Of a stretch of 64,000 bases of DNA, positions 19,752-28,951 are shown one piece after another. Location of the stretch: contig JADJTQ010000012.1 in assembly GCA_016711125.1 (NCBI GenBank), forward strand, positions 496,001-560,000, in the 5' to 3' direction. The position numbers and the translations under genes are program-made. The number at the start of each line of letters is the position of its first letter. Positions within the stretch are counted from its first letter, which is position 1. Source of the DNA: Saprospiraceae bacterium (lineage in GTDB: Bacteria > Bacteroidota > Bacteroidia > Chitinophagales > Saprospiraceae). The notes under the pieces are model-generated. The model saw only the letters and a program-made list of their open reading frames with translations, searched no databases and was not told the DNA's origin.

Positions 19752-20864
19752 ATGAAAAAGATATTAATACACTTCATGCTAATCCTCACTTACGTGAGTT
19801 TAAGTTTAAATTTGAGTGCTCAGGAAGCAGATTCCTCTGCAATGTCAGATGATTCTGAGAAGGAAAGTCCCCTCTCCATAAGTGGAAGCGTCGATGTATA
19901 CTTCAAGGCTGATTTTGCAGGAAATGCTGCTCGTAATGCTAATATTAGTGGTGGCGAAAACTACACATTCTTCGCACCAGATCACAATTCATTTTCGATT
20001 GGTATGGCCAATCTAATCCTGGAAAAGGCTTTTGGAAAGTCTTCAATGGTAGCTGATGTGTCATTTGGGCCAAGAGGAGCAAGCTCCTCGATCCCAACTC
20101 AAAGTGATAGAGACGGTTCTTTTCACATTCAAAATCTTTATGTTACACATCAATTTTCGGATGCTGTATCTATTAGTGCAGGTTACATGGGTACTTTTGT
20201 CGGATATGAAGTGATTTCACCAGCCTCAAACTTTAATTACAGTACTTCACATCTGTTTTCCTGGGGCCCATTTCAAAATGCCGGTGTTAAATTGAATTTA
20301 GCATTGTCTGACAAATTGGGACTAATGGTAGGTGTATTTAATGACTGGAATACCTATACAGATTTTACCTCGAGCAAAGATCTCGGACTCCAACTGTCAT
20401 ACAATATTGCTGATGGAAGTGATGTATATGTAAATTTCATTGCCGGAGCTGATAGTGGTGTAGAATTTGACGTAACCGCAGGATTCCAAATTTCCGATCA
20501 GTTCTTTCTCGGTCTAAATGCAGCAACCTATAACAATTCAACGGGAAAATTTCTTGAAACCGGTGAGTCCGGATTTACTGGAGTCGCGATCTATCCTCAA
20601 TTTGCAATCAGTGACGGATTTTCCATTGGACTGCGTTCGGAGGTTTTCAATGAAAAGCAAGTAAACGATATTTTCGCCGGATCATACTCTGAAAAAGCAT
20701 CGGTATTCTCCAATACCATCACAGCCAATATCAAAGCCGGACCATTGACCTTGATTCCGGAACTGAGATTTGATAGTAGTGGTGAAGACATCTACATTGA
20801 TAAGGATGGAAATGCCACGGGTAGTGCAGCTCAATTCCTGATAGCCGCTGTCTATGCATTCTAA
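19752..20864 (+). CDS. Outer-membrane beta-barrel (porin-like) protein
   Basis: A 370-residue protein with a signal peptide (MKKILIHFMLILTYVSLSLNLSAQ), a short acidic linker, then alternating amphipathic strands to a terminal phenylalanine (AVYAF), the hallmark of outer-membrane barrels. It resembles the OmpL-like putative porin group; the exact family is from memory. Lying between amtB and glutamine synthetase, it may admit ammonium or amines across the outer membrane, which is inference from context only. Confidence 0.75.
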   Translation: MKKILIHFMLILTYVSLSLNLSAQEADSSAMSDDSEKESPLSISGSVDVYFKADFAGNAARNANISGGENYTFFAPDHNSFSIGMANLILEKAFGKSSMVADVSFGPRGASSSIPTQSDRDGSFHIQNLYVTHQFSDAVSISAGYMGTFVGYEVISPASNFNYSTSHLFSWGPFQNAGVKLNLALSDKLGLMVGVFNDWNTYTDFTSSKDLGLQLSYNIADGSDVYVNFIAGADSGVEFDVTAGFQISDQFFLGLNAATYNNSTGKFLETGESGFTGVAIYPQFAISDGFSIGLRSEVFNEKQVNDIFAGSYSEKASVFSNTITANIKAGPLTLIPELRFDSSGEDIYIDKDGNATGSAAQFLIAAVYAF

Positions 20865-20992
20865 AAGTCGATTTAGAAATGACATATTTTTAATTATTAA
20901 TCATTGATTTTCAAAGTATTATAAAACATTTAGTGAACTTGAGTTTAGCAAATTCGAAATACTAGCGTTCGTTTCAAAATCTAATACAGCCT

Positions 20993-21000
20993 TAATTTTG
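20993..21000 (+). promoter_or_regulatory. Putative -7 element for glutamine synthetase, flanked by repeats
   Basis: TAATTTTG matches TAnnTTTG, 48 bases before the GSII start. It is bracketed by two copies of AAAATCTAAT (about 20976-20985 and 21013-21022) and by inverted GTTCG/CGAAC, a layout that could mark a regulator site. Confidence 0.4.
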
Positions 21001-21048
21001 GGAGGCGAACGAAAATCTAATTCCTAAATTCTGCAAACTGATTGACCA

Positions 21049-22095
21049 ATGACAAAAAGCAAATTAGAGTACATCTGGCTAGATGGCTACAAACCAACCC
21101 AAAGTTTACGAAGCAAAACAAAGATCGTCAGCAATTTCAGTGGAAAGCTGGACGATTGTCCCGAATGGGGATTTGATGGTTCCTCTACCCAGCAAGCAGA
21201 GGGAGGTTCTTCTGACTGTTTGTTGAAACCTGTTTTTATTTGTTCGGATCCAGTCATCAAAAATGGCTTCCTGGTAATGACTGAAGTTTTAAATGCGGAT
21301 GGCACACCTCACGAAACCAATGGCAGGGCCACTATCGGTGAGGATGATGAGGACTTCTGGTTTGGATTTGAACAAGAGTATTTTTTGATGGACACCGAGA
21401 CAAAGTTACCTATTGGTTTTCCATCTGGAGGGTATCCAGCCCCACAGGGACCCTACTACTGTGGCGTTGGTGGAAAAAACGTTTTTGGAAGAGCCTTCAA
21501 GGATGAACATCTGGACCTTTGCCTTGAGGCCGGTCTCAATGTCGAAGGTACCAATGGTGAGGTTGCTGCAGGACAATGGGAATGGCAGGTATTTGCTAAA
21601 GGAGCCAGAAGAGCCGGTGATGAAGTATGGGTCGCAAGATATCTCATGGAGCGATTATCTGAAAAATATGGCTTATACATCGAATACCATCCTAAACCAT
21701 TAGGCCAAACTGATTGGAACGGTTCAGGAATGCATGCAAACTTCTCTAATGGCTTTTTAAGAACGGCCGCCTCCAAATCAAAAATTGAACAAGTTTGTGA
21801 AGCATTTAGAAGTGTTGTCGCTGAACACATTGCAGTTTATGGTGCCTACAATGATCAAAGACTAACGGGCAAACATGAAACAGCATCAATCACTGATTTT
21901 TCTTATGGGGTATCCGATCGTGGAGCTTCCATTCGCATTCCTGTCTACACAGCTACACATGGCTGGAGTGGATATCTGGAAGACCGGAGACCCGCATCAA
22001 ATGCAGATCCCTACAAGGTGGCTTCGATTATTATTAAGACGGTTAAGTCTGCAACTTCTGTGAAAAGTAATCACAAAGAGGCAGTTTCCGTATAA
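21049..22095 (+). CDS. Glutamine synthetase, eukaryotic-type (GSII)
   Basis: A 348-residue ATP-dependent glutamine synthetase of the short class II type, not the 12-subunit bacterial GSI. Signatures: YIWLDG near the N-terminus, WGFDGSSTQQAEGGSSD, glutamate site FGFEQEYFLMD, GPYYCGVG, NGSGMHANFS, and SIRIPVY with EDRRPASNADPY. GSII enzymes lack the adenylylation site of GSI, matching the PII protein here that lacks Tyr51. A strong terminator follows. GSII is found in plants, animals and several bacterial groups. Confidence 0.95.
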   Translation: MTKSKLEYIWLDGYKPTQSLRSKTKIVSNFSGKLDDCPEWGFDGSSTQQAEGGSSDCLLKPVFICSDPVIKNGFLVMTEVLNADGTPHETNGRATIGEDDEDFWFGFEQEYFLMDTETKLPIGFPSGGYPAPQGPYYCGVGGKNVFGRAFKDEHLDLCLEAGLNVEGTNGEVAAGQWEWQVFAKGARRAGDEVWVARYLMERLSEKYGLYIEYHPKPLGQTDWNGSGMHANFSNGFLRTAASKSKIEQVCEAFRSVVAEHIAVYGAYNDQRLTGKHETASITDFSYGVSDRGASIRIPVYTATHGWSGYLEDRRPASNADPYKVASIIIKTVKSATSVKSNHKEAVSV

Positions 22096-22118
22096 TTATA
22101 GACAAAATCCTTATCTTA

Positions 22119-22160
22119 AACCATCCTTGCACTGACACCATTTGCAAGGATGGTTTTTTT
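22119..22160 (+). terminator. Intrinsic terminator after glutamine synthetase
   Basis: AACCATCCTTGCA (22119-22131) and TGCAAGGATGGTT (22143-22155) make a perfect 13-bp stem with an 11-base loop, followed by T-rich sequence (TTTTTT). Transcription of the next gene must therefore start very close to its ATG or read through. Confidence 0.9.
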
Positions 22161-22161
22161 T

Positions 22162-24266
22162 ATGCCCTTGAAATCAGATCGGCATTCATGTTATCTCATT
22201 CCAGCCTTGAGTGCAATTCTCAGCTTAAGTGTAATGCACGCTCAAATGACTCACTCAATGATATTCCCACCTTTATTCAGGATCAAGTTGAATCATATCT
22301 TGACAATCTCGATTCAGAAGCTGATTTCGATTTTAATGATATAACTGAACATCTCCAACAGTTTCTCCGTAATCCACTTTCGCTAAATCGTGCAGATCAA
22401 AAAGATTTAGAAACTCTTAATCTACTTAGTGATCTTCAAATCGCCGATCTACTGGACTATCGACACAAACTGGGCAATCTCAAGAGCATTTATGAGTTGC
22501 AATCTATTCCCTCGTTTGATGCGCAAAGCATTGAACGCTTATTACCGTTTGTCACTATAGTGGAAAATCAAATATTACCGAACCGCTCTTTTGCAAAAAT
22601 GCTCTTGAGAGGAAGCAATGAGCTCTATTTGCGATCGTCCAAAGTACTTGAAACACAAAAGGGCTATGAAAGTATAAATAGTTCACAAGCTCCGTATTTA
22701 GGAAATCAGAATCAATACTATGTAAGATTCAAACACCAGTTTGAACAGAAGTTAAGTTATGGATTTACGTTGGAAAAAGATCCCGGGGAACCCTTTTTCC
22801 AAGCGCCTAATCAATCGGGTTTTGATTTTATGAGTTTTCACCTGTTTGCACGTGATCTCGGATCCCATGTCCAAGCTTTGGCAATCGGAGATTACTCCGT
22901 CTCTTTAGGACAAGGGTTAATCATGCATTCAGGATATGGATCGGGCAAGAGTTCATTTGTTACTCAGATCAAACGCGGTGGCAGGGTTTTGAGACCTTAT
23001 ACTTCGGTCAACGAATCAGCTCTGCTTAGGGGATTTGCCACTACCATTGAATTCAAACCCTTAGACTTCACCATTTTTGTCTCAAGGACCCGGCAAGATG
23101 CAAACCTTAGTTTCAATGCAATCGATGACCAGCAAGAGCCCGTAGCATTTACCTCATTACAATTGTCAGGATTACACAGAACTAACTCAGAAATAGATGA
23201 CAAAAGAGTAATCAATCATCAGCTTGCGGGCATCAGGTTAGCATATAAAACTGATTTCTTTCAGCTGGCCACCAACGTTCTTACGAACCGGTTTGACCGT
23301 CCCTTCCAGCGCACGATTTTACCTTACAATCAATATTACTTCCGTGGAACCAGTCTTTCCAATGCAAGTATCGATTACGCATTCCGTCTGCGAAACTTGA
23401 ATTTATTTGGTGAGACGGCCCTCAGCGATAATGGCGCACTAGCTACCCTTAATGGAATCTTGATCGGCCTAAGTCGATACATTGATCTTTCCATTTTATA
23501 CCGCAACATTTCGCGAAGATATCAGGCACTTCAATCTTCTCCTTTTATTGAATCGTCGCAGGCCAACAATGAAAAAGGAATCTATTTGGGATCACAAATT
23601 AAATTTAACCCTAAGTTTTGGCTCAGCCTCTATGGTGATTATTGGGCTCATCCATGGTTAAGATTTCAAGTTGATGGGCCATCAACCGGAAAGGAGTACT
23701 TTATCCGATTTACCTACTATGAAAAAAGAAAACTCGAGGCATACATTCAATTTAGATCTGAAAGTAAACAGCAGAATACCCGATCTGGTTTGGATGCTAT
23801 TAATTCACTGGAAGACAAGCAGCGACAATACTTGAGAATTCATCTGAGCAATCAAGTATCTCGAAATCTGGAATTAAGAAACCGGGTTGAATTTTCGTTG
23901 AACAAAACTTCATTAACTGGAGAGCATGACAACAGAGGATTCCTCATTTATCAGGATTTTATTTTTAAATCACTTCGTTCACCTCTTTCATTTACAGCAC
24001 GGGCGTGTTACTTTGATGCCGACGATTTCAGTTCACGCATCTATGCATACGAAAATGATATCCTCTACAGTTTTTCAATTCCAGCATTCTACAACCAGGG
24101 CTTTAGATATTATCTCAACCTTCGTTATAGAATCAAGGGTCTGACAATAGAAGCAAGATTTGAGCAAACACGCTATCGGGATATCGACACGATCAGTTCT
24201 GGAAATGAACTAATAAATGGAAATACAAAATCGCGCATTAAAGTGCAATTCCGATATGCTTTTTGA
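22162..24266 (+). CDS. Helix-hairpin-helix domain protein with C-terminal outer-membrane barrel (one indel)
   Basis: About 701 residues once one missing A is restored in the short run at 22244-22246; this joins the signal peptide starting at ATG 22162 (MPLKSDRHSCYLIPALSAIL..HAQ) to the body. Residues near 60-130 hold two helix-hairpin-helix units (NPLSLNRADQKDLETL, KLGNLKSIYELQSIP) like those in ComEA-type DNA-binding proteins. The rest is strand-rich, aromatic and ends in RYAF, as in outer-membrane barrels. The combination suggests an envelope protein that may bind DNA at the surface or periplasm. I know the family as conserved in Bacteroidota but not its proven role. Confidence 0.8.
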
Positions 24267-24363
24267 TAACGAAGCCTGGCCGAATGGAATGAAAACGGAG
24301 ATACTGCTGAGACAAATATTGTACGACGTTATTTTGCCACCGAACTTGTTCCCAGTTATTTTA

Positions 24364-24874
24364 TTAGAAAAAATATAAGTGCTGGTTTGTATTACTAAGC
24401 TTTTTGCCGCTGGATTTGTGCAGCACCTCTCCATTATCGGCAATACATTCGCCACCGGGTACATTCCATGTCTGGGCCGCCGCAGTGATAAGCATTTCCC
24501 TGACCGCTGCTCCTGCTGTCCTTAGCTCATTAAACCTACCTCTGACAGAGCCACTCCCACCTGCCACCTGTCTGCCATATTGGTTTTCAACCGGTGCAAA
24601 TTTCCATTTGAATTCTTTTCCAGTCTAAACACAACTCCTCAGCTACGATTACGGGTAGAGAAGTCTTTACACCCTGACCGATTTCCGGGTTGGGTGTCAA
24701 CAAAACGATTGTACCATCTACCGCTATCTTAATATAACCGTTTGGCATAAATGCAACATTCCAATTCTCTTTTGCCTGAGCAAGCTGACTCACAAATGAG
24801 AAGTTGATAAGCATGCCACCACCCGATAGAGCGGACACTTTTAGAAAATATCTCCTGGAGGTTGTTGGCTTCAT
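24364..24874 (-). pseudogene. iorB: Truncated molybdenum-hydroxylase large subunit (IorB-like) remnant
   Basis: The first 160 or so residues of an isoquinoline 1-oxidoreductase beta/xanthine dehydrogenase-type subunit, normally about 700 or more. It starts with a twin-arginine signal (SRRYFLKVSA), then PNPEIGQGVKTSLP. An extra base near 24608-24613 splits it; the second part keeps GGSGSVRGRFNELRTAGA and WNVPGGECIADNGEVLHKSSGKKLS. After that, family similarity stops and the frame ends within ten residues, so the molybdopterin-binding remainder is gone. The break point, near 24400, is 130 bases from the end of the HhH gene and probably marks a deletion or insertion junction. It follows iorA on the same strand (2-base gap). 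It cannot be functional as it stands. Confidence 0.8.
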
Positions 24875-24876
24875 AA

Positions 24877-25350
24877 TTATTTATTATTGAATTTTTCTGC
24901 GGCCACATGAATTGCCTTACGAATTCTTAAGTAGGTACCACACCTGCATATATTACCGGACATAGCTGAATCAATATCTTCATCAGATGGATTTGGCTTT
25001 TCTTGTAGCAACACTGCTGCCGACATAAGTCGCCCGGCCTGGCAATAACCACATTGGGAAACATCGAGTTCTTCCCAGGCGTGTTGAAGTGGGTGGTCCC
25101 CTGCCGGGCTTAACCCTTCAATGGTGACGATTTTACGTTTTTCGGCGTTGGCTATTGGGAATACACAGGAGCGCATAGCATTGCCATCTACATGAACCGT
25201 GCAAGCCCCGCGCTGAGCGACGCCGCAGCCGAATTTAGTTCCCAACAAATTCAGGTGGTCACGGAGTACCCACAATAAGGGAGTATCTGCATCTGCTTCC
25301 ACCGTCATCATTTTACCATTAATAGATAACGTGTATATAGATATAGGCAT
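24877..25350 (-). CDS. iorA: Molybdenum-hydroxylase 2Fe-2S subunit (IorA-like) with a missing cluster ligand
   Basis: A 157-residue iron-sulfur subunit that passes electrons from a molybdenum hydroxylase. Ferredoxin-type ligands are Cys42, Cys50 and Cys62, but the expected ligand in FGCGVAQxGAC is Arg47 (CGC at 25210-25212) rather than Cys. The second cluster is kept: Cys100/Cys103 and Cys135/Cys137 (GNICRCGTY). With the partner subunit truncated, the gene is probably a relic even though the frame is open. It diverges from the AraC gene. Confidence 0.85.
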   Translation of the reverse strand: MPISIYTLSINGKMMTVEADADTPLLWVLRDHLNLLGTKFGCGVAQRGACTVHVDGNAMRSCVFPIANAEKRKIVTIEGLSPAGDHPLQHAWEELDVSQCGYCQAGRLMSAAVLLQEKPNPSDEDIDSAMSGNICRCGTYLRIRKAIHVAAEKFNNK

Positions 25351-25374
25351 AGTTACAATAAGATTTTTGTTGAA

Positions 25375-25443
25375 TTAACTGCCTCTCCAAGCAATATGAA
25401 CTCTATGACCAAAGTCAGCTTTTCAAGTTTTATAGGCAGTTAA
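25375..25443. repeat. Nine-bp inverted repeat with 51-base spacer between iorA and araC
   Basis: TTAACTGCC (25375-25383) and GGCAGTTAA (25435-25443) are perfect inverted copies in the divergent control region of iorA and the AraC gene. They could be paired operator half-sites. The rest of the 226-base gap is AT-rich with no gene. Confidence 0.4.
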
Positions 25444-25576
25444 GAAATTCAAATAATAAATTAAGATATTCAAATTCAAATAAGATGTTTCCTCTGGGAT
25501 ATAAAAAACCTTGATGAATATTCTCTTTTCACAGTAAATGGAAAAGAACTTTGTTTGATTTCCTTGACTTCGTTGT

Positions 25577-26454
25577 ATGAAAGACAAAACAGTGCGACCC
25601 GTTTCCGAGTTCAATAATCAACTAAAGTTGAAGGGCTTTAATGTATTTCAGATAGAGGAGATGGCAGCGCTGTAAGAACGTATAACAGAAAGGATTTTTA
25701 TAAAATTTGCCTGACCACCGGGAAAAGTAAAATCCACTATGCCGACCAGAGCTTTGAACAGGAAGGCACGATTTTGTTTTTTGGTAATCCGCACATCCCT
25801 TATTCCTGGGAGACTATTTCCACCACGTATGCAGGCTATACGGTTCTTTTTTCCGAAGACTTTTTCAAAGCATCCGACCGTTCCGAAAGCTTGCAAAATT
25901 CTCCCCTCTTCAAAATAGGTGGCACACCTGTACTGGAAATTAATGAACAGCAGCAATCGTTTTTAAACACTATTTTTCAGAAGATGATTGAAGAGCAAAA
26001 TACCGATTATACTTATAAAGATGACCTCATCCGTAACTATATCAACCTGATTATTCACGAAGCCTTGAAGCTGCAACCTTCAAAGCATTATGAACAGCAC
26101 AAAAATGCTGCATCACGGATTACTTCGGTGTTTCTTGAACTTTTAGAAAGACAGTTCCCGATTGAAAGTACCGACCACCCGCTTGAGCTAAAGACGGCGC
26201 AGGACTATGCAAAAGGCATGGCAGTACATGTCAATCATCTTAATCGTGCGGTAAAGGAAATCACCGGCAAATCAACAACTACACATATTACCGACCGGAT
26301 AGTAAGTGAGGCTAAAGCGCTCCTGCAACATACCGATTGGAATATCGCTGAAATTGCTTATGCACTTGGTTTTGTATATCCCTCGTATTTTAATAATTTC
26401 TTTAAAAGGTTAACTGGCACGAACCCTACCGCTTTGCGTATACTACCTGTTTGA
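25577..26454 (+). CDS. AraC-family transcriptional regulator (one indel)
   Basis: About 292 residues. The start MKDKTVRPVSEFNNQLKLKG at 25577 and the body are in different frames; one missing base near 25671-25675 joins them (restoring YNRKDFYKICLTTGKSKIHY, the usual cupin-like N-terminal domain). The C-terminal part carries the two helix-turn-helix motifs typical of the family: HVNHLNRAVKEITGKS and WNIAEIAYALGFVYPSYFNNFFK. It lies between divergent iorA and a downstream run of small enzyme genes and is the likely regulator of both. Confidence 0.88.
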
Positions 26455-26506
26455 TATTCTTAATGATTGGTTTGATAACCGTTATCGGTGAGCCTAGTTA
26501 TTGCAG

Positions 26507-26514
26507 TACCTTTG
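26507..26514 (+). promoter_or_regulatory. Putative -7 element directly before the acetyltransferase
   Basis: TACCTTTG matches TAnnTTTG and ends four bases before ATG 26519, which would give a leaderless message and supports that start over the upstream ATG at 26501. Confidence 0.4.
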
Positions 26515-26518
26515 CAGT

Positions 26519-27091
26519 ATGGTATCAGATCATCATAGCAAAGACATTTTTGATCAGTTACGAAATGGCGACACAATTGCAGCCAATAATCCGGAAGCAT
26601 ATAAATTGCGGGACGCTTCTTATGCTTCCAAGCAATTATTGGTTCAGATGAACAATTCTTCTGACCCTTCAGAGATCAGGGAATTATTAAGTCAGATCAC
26701 CGGCTCAGCAATTGATGAAAGCGTTGCTGTATTTACCCCGCTATATATCAACTATGGAAAGCATACTAAAATTGGTAAGAACGTCTTTATCAACTTCGAT
26801 TGTGTCTTTCTTGATTTGGGAGGAATTACCATTGAAGATGGCGTACTGATAGCACCCAAGGTCAGCTTGCTGTCCGAAGGACACCCTGTTTCTCCCGATA
26901 AAAGACATTCGCTGGTTCCGAAACACATCCACATTAAGAAGAATGCATGGATTGGTGCCAATGTCACCATTTTACAAGGCGTAACCATTGGCGAAAACTC
27001 GGTGGTTGCTGCAGGTTCGGTCGTTTCTAAAGATGTTCCCGACAATGTTATGGTAGGAGGTGCTCCTGCAAAATTCATCAAGGAAATTTAA
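26519..27091 (+). CDS. Sugar O-acetyltransferase, maltose-acetyltransferase type
   Basis: A 190-residue left-handed beta-helix acyltransferase. It has the hexapeptide-repeat region (IGKNVFINFDCVFLD, ITIEDGVLIAP, WIGANVTILQGVTIGENSVV) and the C-terminal GGAPAKFI of the Maa/NodL/LacA group, which acetylates sugar hydroxyls with acetyl-CoA. The catalytic histidine is in LLSEGHPV. The start at 26519 is chosen from the promoter-like element just upstream. It is the first gene after araC and is followed 10 bases later by the cupin gene. Confidence 0.9.
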   Translation: MVSDHHSKDIFDQLRNGDTIAANNPEAYKLRDASYASKQLLVQMNNSSDPSEIRELLSQITGSAIDESVAVFTPLYINYGKHTKIGKNVFINFDCVFLDLGGITIEDGVLIAPKVSLLSEGHPVSPDKRHSLVPKHIHIKKNAWIGANVTILQGVTIGENSVVAAGSVVSKDVPDNVMVGGAPAKFIKEI

Positions 27092-27101
27092 AACAGATAA
27101 A

Positions 27102-27596
27102 ATGAGAACAATAATGATACTCGCAGCTGCCATCCTACTAATGATAGGTCAGGCCTGCAACACAAAAACTGAAAAACAAGAAATTATGGAATCGGACAAA
27201 AACGAATTGAATGCCATTTTTCCAAAAGGTGAAAAAGGTTCGGAAGAATTTTTTACAGGGAATGCTTATTCTATTCGCTTGGTAGAATCAAATTCAATAC
27301 ACACAACACTTGCCGGTAATGTTTATTTTGAACCCGACGCAAGAAGCCATTGGCATACCCACCCCTCCGGGCAAATACTGATTATTACAGATGGGGTTGG
27401 CTATCACCAGATTGAAGGGCAAGAAATTGAAGTCATCAAAAAAGGAGATGTGGTAAAATGTCCGCCGAATGTAAAACACTGGCACGGGGCAAGCCCTGAC
27501 GTAGGTTTACAACAACTTTATATTATTCCCAATACGGAACAGGGGATTGTAGAATGGATGGAGCCAGTAACAGATGAAGTCTATAACGCTAAATAA
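27102..27596 (+). CDS. Cupin-domain lipoprotein
   Basis: A 164-residue protein with a hydrophobic signal ending in a possible lipobox (MIGQAC), then a single cupin barrel. Metal-binding motifs are HWHTHPSGQ and, near the end, PPNVKHWHGASPD. Similar cupins sit beside carboxymuconolactone-decarboxylase and AraC genes. It follows the acetyltransferase by 10 bases. A 34-base near-copy of its second metal motif occurs at 28455-28488. Confidence 0.85.
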   Translation: MRTIMILAAAILLMIGQACNTKTEKQEIMESDKNELNAIFPKGEKGSEEFFTGNAYSIRLVESNSIHTTLAGNVYFEPDARSHWHTHPSGQILIITDGVGYHQIEGQEIEVIKKGDVVKCPPNVKHWHGASPDVGLQQLYIIPNTEQGIVEWMEPVTDEVYNAK

Positions 27597-27663
27597 CTGT
27601 CCAATAAATCCGTTTCAGGTGATTTACTGAAATTGAAAAATTCACAAGTGAACCTAGAAAGTG

Positions 27664-28411
27664 ATGAACAAGCATATGGAAGGAAAAGTAATTGTAATTA
27701 CTGGAGCAAGTAGTGGTATGGGCGAAGCTGCTGCAAAACATTTATCACAGCTCGGTGTAGCGGTAGTACTTGGTACCAGAAGAACCGATAGGATAGAAAA
27801 ACTGGCAAACGAGATTCAGGAAAGTGGTGGAAAAGCGCTTACCATTGCTACAGACGTAACTCAGCGAGATCAGGTAAAGAAGTTGGTTGATTCAGCTTGT
27901 TGAAAAATTCGGACGTATTGATGTAATCCTCAATAATACCGGCATAATGCCCCTTTCCCCTATGGATCGTTTAAATGTGGATGAGTGGGATAAGATGGTC
28001 GATGTCAACATCAAAGGCGTGCTTAATGGTATCGCAGCCGTCCTTCCACATATGAAAAGTCAGAAGTCAGGTCATATCATTAACACTTCTTCTGTAACCG
28101 GTCATAAGATATTCAGTGGCTCAGCCGTGTACTCTGCAACAAAATTTACGGTAAGGGCATTGTCTGAGGGTTTACGGATGGAAGTGAAGCCTTATAATAT
28201 ACGTACCACGATAGTTTCTCCAGGTGGCGTTAAAACAGAACTTCTAAATCATATCATCGAGACGGATGTCCAACAAGCCAATAAAGATTATGTTGGAGCG
28301 GTTGGCCTTAGCCCTTCTTCTTTTGCAAACATCATTGCTTTTATAATTAGTTAACCTGAAGAGTCAGATATCAATGAGATTATCTTCCGTCCAATCTCTC
28401 AGGAGCTTTAG
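27664..28411 (+). pseudogene. Short-chain dehydrogenase/reductase with an indel and a premature stop
   Basis: Reads as an SDR of about 248 residues: cofactor motif TGASSGMGEAAAK, LNNTGIMPLSP (NNAG in most), catalytic Ser in NTSSVTGH and YSATK. An extra T at 27897-27898 shifts the frame, and an in-frame TAA at 28352-28354 replaces what is normally Gln; beyond it the family tail (PEESDINEIIFRP..QEL) is still readable to TAG 28411. The substitution-type stop, in a cluster with other damage, makes genuine decay plausible, though sequencing error cannot be excluded. Confidence 0.8.
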
Positions 28412-28454
28412 AAAAGACCGAAATTTTCTGAAGTAATTACACTAAAAGTTTACC

Positions 28455-28488
28455 CGAATGTAAGACACTGGCACGGCGCAAGCCCTGA
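28455..28488 (+). pseudogene. 34-base remnant of a second cupin gene
   Basis: Matches 27466-27499 of the cupin gene at 32 of 34 positions, covering the codons for NVKHWHGASP. Nothing else of the cupin is recognisable around it. It is probably the scar of a deletion or recombination within a larger ancestral cluster. Confidence 0.7.
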
Positions 28489-28516
28489 TTGTCAATGAAA
28501 ATTTAATATAAACAGG

Positions 28517-28951
28517 ATGATGAAACATTCGTCTTTGATGATTTTGATATGCACGACAGTTTCTATAGGCCGTGCATCATCTTGCAATAAAGAAGACGAG
28601 AATACAGGAAACAATAGCACTATGACAAGCGGAAAAGTCAAAATCACAGTCAATTCGCAAACCTTTACCGTAACACTTTTGGACAATAATTCGGCAAAAG
28701 CATTTAAGGAATTGCTGCCTATGACCATTAATATGACAGAGCTGAACGCAAACGAAAAATACGATGACTTAGCAAATAGTCTTCCGGTAAATTCGTCCAA
28801 TCCAGGAACGATAAAAAACGGGGACTTAATGCTTTATGGTTCAAAGACATTGGTATTATTCTACAAGACCTTTTCGACATCTTACAGCTACACCAAATTA
28901 GGTGCAATAGATGATGCAAGAGGCTTGGCTTTTACAACAAAAGTTGCATAA
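28517..28951 (+). CDS. Cyclophilin-like fold protein
   Basis: A 144-residue protein with an N-terminal export signal and a cysteine at SSC that may be a lipidation site, followed by the cyclophilin-like domain of small Bacteroidota proteins: KVKITVNSQTFTVTLLDNNSAKAFKELLP, GDLMLYGSKTLVLFYK and KLGAIDDARGL. The family is associated with redox or detoxification clusters beside AraC, SDR and cupin genes. The last residues (AFTTKVA) do not look like the usual family end, and the gene overlaps the opposite-strand GNAT gene by 20 bases, hinting that its true end was lost at a junction. Confidence 0.75.
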   Translation: MMKHSSLMILICTTVSIGRASSCNKEDENTGNNSTMTSGKVKITVNSQTFTVTLLDNNSAKAFKELLPMTINMTELNANEKYDDLANSLPVNSSNPGTIKNGDLMLYGSKTLVLFYKTFSTSYSYTKLGAIDDARGLAFTTKVA

